Source: Planctomycetaceae bacterium
GTDB lineage: Bacteria; Planctomycetota; Planctomycetia; Planctomycetales; Planctomycetaceae
Direction of reading: 5' to 3'
DNA length: 38,318 nt
Assembly: GCA_002726205.1 (NCBI GenBank)
Contig: PBSL01000028.1
Span: forward strand, 1 to 38,318
The notes under the pieces are model-generated. The model had not been told where the DNA came from. It made no database searches and worked only from the letters and a program-made list of their open reading frames with translations. Positions 33,580 to 38,318 of this stretch are shown here, in pieces; position 1 is the stretch's first letter; each line of letters opens with the position of its first letter. Both the position numbers and the translations under genes were made by a program.

Positions 33580-35305
33580 TTGGCCTCCCGGCCTGTTGAT
33601 GATCATCGGTGGCTTGCTGCTGCCGTGTTTGCCGAAGTCGGGCCGACGATGGGGAACGGTCCTGCTGCCACTTGCCAGTGGCCTGCATCTGCTGTGGCTG
33701 GTGTGGGGCGAACTGCCCGACCCGACTGGCCTGCAGTTGTTCAACCAGGAACTGACGCTCGTCCGGATCGACAGACTGAGCCTCGTCTGGGGAACGATCT
33801 TCCACATCGCCGCACTGCTCACCGCGATCTACTCCTGGCACGTCAAGGACGCGACGCAACAGTCCGCGGCCCAGGCCTATGCCGGGGCCGCCATCGCCGC
33901 CGTGTTTGCCGGTGACTTGCTGACACTGTTCGTATTCTGGGAACTCACGGCGGTCACGTCGGTGTTCTTGATCTGGGCCGCACGAACCGACCGCTCGTTC
34001 CACGCCGGACTCCGCTACCTGATCATCCAGATCGGATCGGGAGTTCTGCTGTTGGCCGGGATCGCCATGCTGGCCGGCGAAGGAGGTTCGTCGGCACTCG
34101 TCTTCGACAACCTGTGGGACCGGTTCCAGGGTGGCACCGCCGGGTTCTGTCCGGTGATGCTGATCCTCGTGGCGTTCGGGATCAAGGCAGCTTTTCCGCT
34201 ATTGCACAACTGGTTGCAGGATGCGTATCCCGAAGCCACCGTGACCGGCACGGTCTGGCTGAGTGCCTTCACGACGAAGCTGGCGATCTATGCCTTGGCT
34301 CGAGGGTTCGCCGGAGCCGACTGCCTGGTCTGGATCGGCGCGGCGATGACGGTTTTCCCGATCTTCTTTGCCGTGATCGAAAACGACCTCAGGCGGGTAT
34401 TGGCTTACAGCCTGAACAACCAGCTGGGATTCATGGTGGTCGGGATCGGGATCGGCACCGAGATGGCACTCAACGGCACCGCCGCTCACGCATTCGCCCA
34501 CATCCTGTACAAGGCCCTGTTGTTCATGTCGATCGGCGCCGTGCTGTATCGAACGGGGACGGCGAAGGCGTCCGAATTGGGCGGACTGTACAAGTCGATG
34601 CCGTGGACCTGCGGGTTCTGCATCGTGGGGGCCGCCTCGATTTCGGCGGTCCCTCTCTTCAGCGGGTTTGTGACCAAGTCACTGATCCTCGAAGCTGCTG
34701 TCGACAACCACTACTCACTGATCTACCTGATCATGTTGTTCGCCTCGGTCGGCGTCCTCGAACACTCGGGAATCAAGATCCCCTACTTCGCCTTCTTCGG
34801 TCGCGACCAAGGCCATCGCGTCTCTGAAGCCCCTCGCAACATGTTGATCGCGATGGGGATCACCGCCGCGATGTGCATCGGCATCGGCATCTTCCCGGAA
34901 CCCTTGTACCGGCTGTTGCCGTTCGAGACTGGCATCGCCCCCTATGAAACCTACCGGGCGGGCCACCTGATCAGCCAACTGCAGTTGCTGGCCTTTGCGG
35001 CGCTGGCATTCACGGTGTTGATCCGGACCGGCATCTACCCACCCGAATTGCGAGCGCTGAACCTGGATACCGACTGGTTCTACCGCAAGCCGCTTCCGGC
35101 GGGAATTCGCGCCTGCTGGCGAACTCTCGAACAATGGCGGTCCGATGCCGTGACGGGCATTCACCGCCTGGCTGATCCACTCCGAAAGGGTGCACACCAC
35201 CTGCTCGGGCCCGGCGGGCTCCTCGCGAGGACCTGGTCGACGGCCGAAATGGTTTTGTGGGTGGCGATCCTGCTTGGAATTTCCCTGGTCGTCTATTACC
35301 TGTAG
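33572..35305 (+). CDS. Third antiporter-like subunit (MrpD-related, NuoN/NuoM/NuoL family)
   Basis: 577 residues from the ATG at 33572, overlapping the preceding gene. The antiporter core shows E in LFVFWELTAVTSVFL, K in FGIKAAFPLLHNWLQDAYPEATVTGTVWL, K in FTTKLAIYALAR and K in FVTKSLILEAA, plus the conserved HILYKALLFMSIGAVLY. The core ends near residue 440 and is followed by a further helical, Arg-rich region (DWFYRKPLPAG to MVLWVAILLGISLVVYYL) of over 100 residues, which may be a lateral extension. Canonical Mrp complexes have two such subunits (A and D); this operon has three. It is the last gene of the operon. Confidence 0.88.
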   Translation: MSSWPPGLLMIIGGLLLPCLPKSGRRWGTVLLPLASGLHLLWLVWGELPDPTGLQLFNQELTLVRIDRLSLVWGTIFHIAALLTAIYSWHVKDATQQSAAQAYAGAAIAAVFAGDLLTLFVFWELTAVTSVFLIWAARTDRSFHAGLRYLIIQIGSGVLLLAGIAMLAGEGGSSALVFDNLWDRFQGGTAGFCPVMLILVAFGIKAAFPLLHNWLQDAYPEATVTGTVWLSAFTTKLAIYALARGFAGADCLVWIGAAMTVFPIFFAVIENDLRRVLAYSLNNQLGFMVVGIGIGTEMALNGTAAHAFAHILYKALLFMSIGAVLYRTGTAKASELGGLYKSMPWTCGFCIVGAASISAVPLFSGFVTKSLILEAAVDNHYSLIYLIMLFASVGVLEHSGIKIPYFAFFGRDQGHRVSEAPRNMLIAMGITAAMCIGIGIFPEPLYRLLPFETGIAPYETYRAGHLISQLQLLAFAALAFTVLIRTGIYPPELRALNLDTDWFYRKPLPAGIRACWRTLEQWRSDAVTGIHRLADPLRKGAHHLLGPGGLLARTWSTAEMVLWVAILLGISLVVYYL

Positions 35306-35313
35306 TTCCGGCT

Positions 35314-35331
35314 TCCCCTTTCCTCGGGGGA
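35314..35331 (+). terminator. Possible weak stem-loop after the Mrp operon
   Basis: TCCCC at 35314-35318 can pair with GGGGA at 35327-35331 around an 8-base loop, just after the last Mrp gene. No T-run follows, so it is only suggestive. Confidence 0.22.
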
Positions 35332-35365
35332 CTTCCGGTGGTGGAACGGGCCCGGCACCTTCGGA

Positions 35366-35371
35366 TAGACT
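35366..35371 (+). promoter_or_regulatory. -10-like element immediately before DUF1501 copy 5
   Basis: TAGACT ends 6 bases before the ATG at 35378. A transcript starting about 7 bases after the hexamer would begin at or near the start codon, suggesting leaderless translation if the element is real. No -35 match is obvious. Confidence 0.25.
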
Positions 35372-35377
35372 GCTCGT

Positions 35378-36817
35378 ATGCGATTCGCCCAAGCCAGTCA
35401 CCGATCAGGGCCTCCACGGTCGGTTTCCCGCCGCGAGCTGCTGCAGGTGGGATCGCTGGGACTCACCGGGCTGACGGTTCCGAGCCTGCTCCGCTCGGCC
35501 GCCGCCCGGGGCCTGCGACCGGCCGCGGCCAAGTCGTGCCTGCTGTTCTTCCTGGACGGTGGACCCGGCCAGCAGGACATGTGGGACATGAAGCCGGACG
35601 CGCCGGTGGAAATCCGTGGCGAGTTTCAACCGATCGCGACCAGCGTTCCCGGAGTCCAGGTCTGCGAGGGTTTGCCGCTGCTGTCTCAGCAGATGCACCA
35701 CCTGGCCCTGATCCGTTCGGTCCACCATGACGTGCTCGTCCACAGCGCAGCGACCTACTACATGCTGACCGGTCGGCATCCTCAACCCGCCGGGAAACTG
35801 ATCATCAAGGAGCATCCCGACAACTTCCCGGCGATCGGTTCGGTCTTCGCACAACAACGGCCGCACGACGACATCCCGGAATTCGTCCATCTCCCCGACA
35901 TCATCTGGGACGCCGGGCACGACCTGCCCGGTCAACGTGCCGGGTTCCTGGGTCCCGGTTACGATCCGCTGGTCGTCGGCGATCCGAGCGTACCGAACTA
36001 CCGGGTTCCGGGGCTGACCTTGCCCGAGGAAATCACGCGGTCGCGTCTCGATCATCGCCGGTCACTTCTGCAGTTGCTCGACCGCGCCGCCGACGACGGC
36101 CTGCCCGAACCTGCCTGGGAGTCGATGGACGGCCATACCCGCAAGGCTTTCTCGCTGCTCTCTTCCTCGAAAACTCGTGAAGCCTTCGATCTCGGCAAGG
36201 AACCCGACGCCATTCGGCGCCGTTACGGCCTGCCCGACCGTGTCGATCGAACCAGAGGCGCCCGCAATTTCGGCGGGTTGCCGCACCTGGGCCAGTCATT
36301 GCTGCTGGCGCGGCGACTGATCGAGGCCGGAATCCCGCTGGTGACGGTCTGCTCGGGTCGCCGGCGTGACTCGGCCTGGGACGGGCACCTGCGGCACTTC
36401 CCGATCCTGAGAAAATCGCTGCTGCCGTACTTTGACCCGGCCTTCTCGACGCTCTTGCAGGACATGAACGATCGCGGGCTGCTCGAGGAGACGCTGATCG
36501 TGGTCATGGGCGAATTTGGGCGGACACCGAAGATGGGACAGGTCACCGTGGGCGCCGCCACGTCCGCGGAAGGCCGCGATCACTGGTCGCACTGCTACAC
36601 GATCCTGATGGGTGGAGCCGGCATTCAACGGGGGACCGTCTTCGGGGCTTCCGACCCCCACGCCGCCTACCCGGCCGACAACCCGGTCACGCCCGAGGAC
36701 GTGGTCGCCACGATCTATTTTGCCCTGGGAATCGACCCGAAAACTCGGATCGAGGATCCCCTGGGAAAACCCTACCCCGTGGCACTCGGCGAACCGATCC
36801 ACGGTGTGTTTGCCTAG
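35378..36817 (+). CDS. DUF1501 family exported protein (copy 5)
   Basis: 479 residues. The twin-arginine-like signal is VSRRELLQVGSLGLTGLTVPS. Conserved segments are LDGGPGQQDMWDMKPDAP, RRDSAWDGHLRHF and VMGEFGRTPKMGQVTVG followed later by GRDHWSHCYT, so all proposed metal-site segments are intact. It lies after the Mrp operon with its own possible promoter, and 26 bases before the M19 dipeptidase gene in the same direction, suggesting the last two are co-transcribed. No ribosome binding site is visible before the ATG. The function is unknown. Confidence 0.9.
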   Translation: MRFAQASHRSGPPRSVSRRELLQVGSLGLTGLTVPSLLRSAAARGLRPAAAKSCLLFFLDGGPGQQDMWDMKPDAPVEIRGEFQPIATSVPGVQVCEGLPLLSQQMHHLALIRSVHHDVLVHSAATYYMLTGRHPQPAGKLIIKEHPDNFPAIGSVFAQQRPHDDIPEFVHLPDIIWDAGHDLPGQRAGFLGPGYDPLVVGDPSVPNYRVPGLTLPEEITRSRLDHRRSLLQLLDRAADDGLPEPAWESMDGHTRKAFSLLSSSKTREAFDLGKEPDAIRRRYGLPDRVDRTRGARNFGGLPHLGQSLLLARRLIEAGIPLVTVCSGRRRDSAWDGHLRHFPILRKSLLPYFDPAFSTLLQDMNDRGLLEETLIVVMGEFGRTPKMGQVTVGAATSAEGRDHWSHCYTILMGGAGIQRGTVFGASDPHAAYPADNPVTPEDVVATIYFALGIDPKTRIEDPLGKPYPVALGEPIHGVFA

Positions 36818-36843
36818 TCGGCCCGGGGACGGAAACGGCCACC

Positions 36844-37938
36844 ATGCGACTGATCTTCGATGCCCACGGCGACCTGGCCTTGTACGCGCTGGCCTACAAT
36901 CGCGACCAGACCGAGCCGGTCGCCGTGACCAATCAACGCGAAGCCGGAATGGAGGATGCCTTCGGTCGCGGTTGTGCGGCCAACAGCCTGCCGGAGATGC
37001 GCCGCGGCGGTGTGGCGGTTTGCCAGTCGAGTCTCGCGGTTCGCGTCAACCGGCAGGCAACCCCCTCGCTGCGAACCGATCTGGACTTCGGCACCCAGCG
37101 GATGGCTTACGCCCACGCGCAAGGACAACTGGCCTACTACCGCGTGCTGGACCAGCAGGGCGAGATCGAGTTGATCCAAACGGCGTCGGACCTGGATCGG
37201 CACTGGTCCCGATGGGAAGAGGCCCAAGACGATGCGGCTCTCGATCTCCCGGTGGGGATCATCGTCTCGATGGAATGTGCCGACCCGATCGTCGATCCGG
37301 CCCAGGCCCAGCAGTGGTGGAACGACGGATTGCGGAGCGTGATGCTGTCACATTTTGGTCACAGCCAGTATGCCGCCGGGACGGGCGTGACCGGGCCGCT
37401 GACAGCCCGGGGTGTCGAGCTGCTTGCGGAGCTACAACGACTGGGATTCATCCTGGACCTGTCGCACCTCTCCGAAGAGGGTTTCTACGAAGCGCTCGAT
37501 CGTTTTTCCGGACCGGTGATCGCCAGCCACAACAACTGCCGCGACCTGGTCCCGGGCGACCGCCAGCTTTCCGACGAGCAGCTCACGTTGTTGATTGACC
37601 GTGGCGGCGTGATCGGCGCGGTGCTTGATGCATGGATGCTGGTCCCGGGCTGGGTCCACGGAACGTCAAGTCCCGAGGAAGTCACGCTCGAGGCGGTCGC
37701 GGATCACATCGATCACGTCTGCCAACTCGCCGGCAACAGCAGCCACGCAGCGATCGGCAGTGACATCGGGGGGACCAACCACATGCCCCACGACTTCCGG
37801 ACCACCGCAGACCTGCAGAAGATCGGGCCGATTCTCGCCGGCCGTGGCTATTCGCCGGATGACCTCGACAAGATCTTCCACCGCAACTGGCTCGAGTTCT
37901 TCCGCCGCTGGTTGCCCCAGTCGGCGGCCCCGCGGTGA
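36844..37938 (+). CDS. M19-family (membrane dipeptidase-type) metallopeptidase
   Basis: 364 residues. The binuclear zinc site of renal-dipeptidase-type M19 enzymes is recognisable: HxD at H8/D10 in DAHGD, bridging glutamate E144 in VSMECADP, histidine in LDLSHLSEEGF, histidine in ASHNNCRDL, and aspartate in AIGSDIGG. The family hydrolyses dipeptides, including D-amino-acid and dehydro types, and amide-like bonds. No signal peptide is present: the HxD motif lies within ten residues of the start, so this is a cytoplasmic form. The HGD of the metal motif differs from the common HND. It follows DUF1501 copy 5 by 26 bases; no functional link is known. Confidence 0.88.
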   Translation: MRLIFDAHGDLALYALAYNRDQTEPVAVTNQREAGMEDAFGRGCAANSLPEMRRGGVAVCQSSLAVRVNRQATPSLRTDLDFGTQRMAYAHAQGQLAYYRVLDQQGEIELIQTASDLDRHWSRWEEAQDDAALDLPVGIIVSMECADPIVDPAQAQQWWNDGLRSVMLSHFGHSQYAAGTGVTGPLTARGVELLAELQRLGFILDLSHLSEEGFYEALDRFSGPVIASHNNCRDLVPGDRQLSDEQLTLLIDRGGVIGAVLDAWMLVPGWVHGTSSPEEVTLEAVADHIDHVCQLAGNSSHAAIGSDIGGTNHMPHDFRTTADLQKIGPILAGRGYSPDDLDKIFHRNWLEFFRRWLPQSAAPR

Positions 37939-38224
37939 CTGAAAAACTACCGGGCCAGGTTTCAAGCAGGGCACTGATCCTTACGGAAGAATCTCTGCAG
38001 AGTCCCGCTCGTTGGTTGATCCTCCAGCGATCACGACAGTCGGATGGACCGCAGCCGAGTTGGCCAGCATCGTCAACTTCTCGCTCGTGTAGCAACCGGC
38101 AACGGACAGGCCACGTGAAGAGACGTGGCAACATCCAGCCAAACGAGCGGGTGTGAAAACGGGTGTCCAACCGATAAAAGGGTGTTTGGCGACCCGGCTG
38201 TAAGCCATGGTCACCACAGCAGTT
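37939..38224. other. Intergenic region with inverted repeats, before the tRNA gene
   Basis: This 286-base stretch has no convincing gene. CCACGT at 38111-38116 and ACGTGG at 38123-38128 form a perfect 6-bp hairpin with loop GAAGAG. It lies inside a wider imperfect repeat: CCCGCTCGTTGG (38004-38015) and CCAAACGAGCGGG (38139-38151), complementary except for one extra A. The arrangement could be a structured RNA or remnant. A 78-codon - strand frame spans it but matches no family known to me. Confidence 0.4.
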
Positions 38225-38260
38225 GCCCTCGTAGCTCAGGGGATAAAGCGACGGTTTCCT
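38225..38260 (+). tRNA. tRNA-Arg (CCU), 5' half only; interrupted after the anticodon
   Basis: GCCCTCG (38225-38231) is the 5' acceptor strand, followed by TA, a D-stem GCTC/AAGC (one C-A mismatch) with loop AGGGGATA, and the anticodon stem strand ACGGT (38251-38255). T-T then CCT (38258-38260) gives loop positions 32-36 with anticodon CCU, which reads AGG as arginine. The GCCCTCGTAGCTCAG start is typical of bacterial tRNA-Arg(CCU). The expected 3' anticodon strand ACCGT does not follow; the sequence changes right after position 36. The 3' half must lie beyond the window if the gene is functional. A degenerate pseudogene is the main alternative. Confidence 0.75.
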
Positions 38261-38318
38261 GATTGGTCCCAGGGGACTTGGTGGCCGGGCTTAAAGAGCT
38301 GCAGAAACAACGGTGTGA
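38261..38318 (+). ncRNA. Possible start of a group I intron within tRNA-Arg (CCU)
   Basis: The sequence after the anticodon begins GATTGGTCCC. GGGGA at 38272-38276 can act as internal guide: it pairs with the exon end TTCCT (38256-38260), placing a U-G wobble at the proposed splice site, the hallmark of group I P1. Further on, AAAGAGCTGCAGAAACAACGG (split here as AAAGAGCTGC then AGAAACAACGG, 38293-38313) resembles the P4/J4-5 region of tRNA introns, where GAAAC is typical. A competing hairpin GGTCC/GGACT exists. Only 58 bases are visible, so P7 and the terminal G cannot be checked. Confidence 0.5.

Noticed and set aside
37981-38217. A 78-codon - strand frame in the region before the tRNA gene
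   Set aside because: It matches no family known to me, overlaps the inverted repeats and ends near the tRNA promoter region. It is reported only within the intergenic description.
38225-38318. Prophage or island attachment site at the tRNA
   Set aside because: Integrases normally use the 3' end of a tRNA gene and leave a complete copy. Here the 5' half ends exactly after the anticodon with intron-like pairing, and no integrase is present in the window.

Overview
The window looks like chromosomal DNA of a planctomycete (Planctomycetota). It is GC-rich and carries five DUF1501 proteins, two multi-domain cytochrome-type DUF1549/DUF1553 proteins, two secreted sulfatases and a DUF1080 protein, a family mix that is a hallmark of that phylum. 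No species can be named from the sequence alone. No CRISPR array, insertion sequence, integrase or phage gene was seen.

Left part (1-11638, almost all + strand). The window opens inside a voltage-gated-type potassium channel gene, followed by a DUF1501 gene. Then comes a four-gene operon of the acetoin dehydrogenase type: E1 alpha, E1 beta, an AcoX-like kinase-fold protein, and a lipoyl-domain E2 that ends in an alpha/beta hydrolase instead of an acyltransferase. No E3 (dihydrolipoyl dehydrogenase) is present. An exported epoxide-hydrolase-like protein, a convergent acetoacetate-decarboxylase-like gene, a second DUF1501 gene, an HpcH/HpaI-type aldolase and a small ABM-fold protein follow.

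Middle part (11645-27464). From 25667 down to 11645 every gene lies on the - strand: a 1165-residue PSCyt1/DUF1549/laminin-G-like/DUF1553 mosaic, DUF1501, a shorter DUF1549/DUF1553 protein, DUF1501, a leucine-rich-repeat/coiled-coil/DUF1080 fusion, a small membrane protein, a YbjQ-like protein and two sulfatases. Most carry export signals, so this looks like an envelope system, possibly for sulfated glycans (inference). A divergent gene at 25917 encodes an exported beta-propeller protein resembling glycosidases.

Right part (27465-38318, + strand). A promoter-like sequence precedes a tightly overlapping ten-gene operon for a multisubunit Mrp-type cation/proton antiporter in the order E-F-G-A(C-terminal part)-B-C-D, then an ND5-like subunit, a small membrane protein and a third ND-like subunit. 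The first seven genes follow the order of the membrane arm of archaeal membrane-bound hydrogenases, but no hydrogenase genes are present. A fifth DUF1501 gene and an M19-type dipeptidase follow. The last 94 bases hold the 5' half of a tRNA-Arg(CCU) gene that breaks off directly after the anticodon and continues into sequence resembling the start of a group I intron; the window ends before the 3' half.
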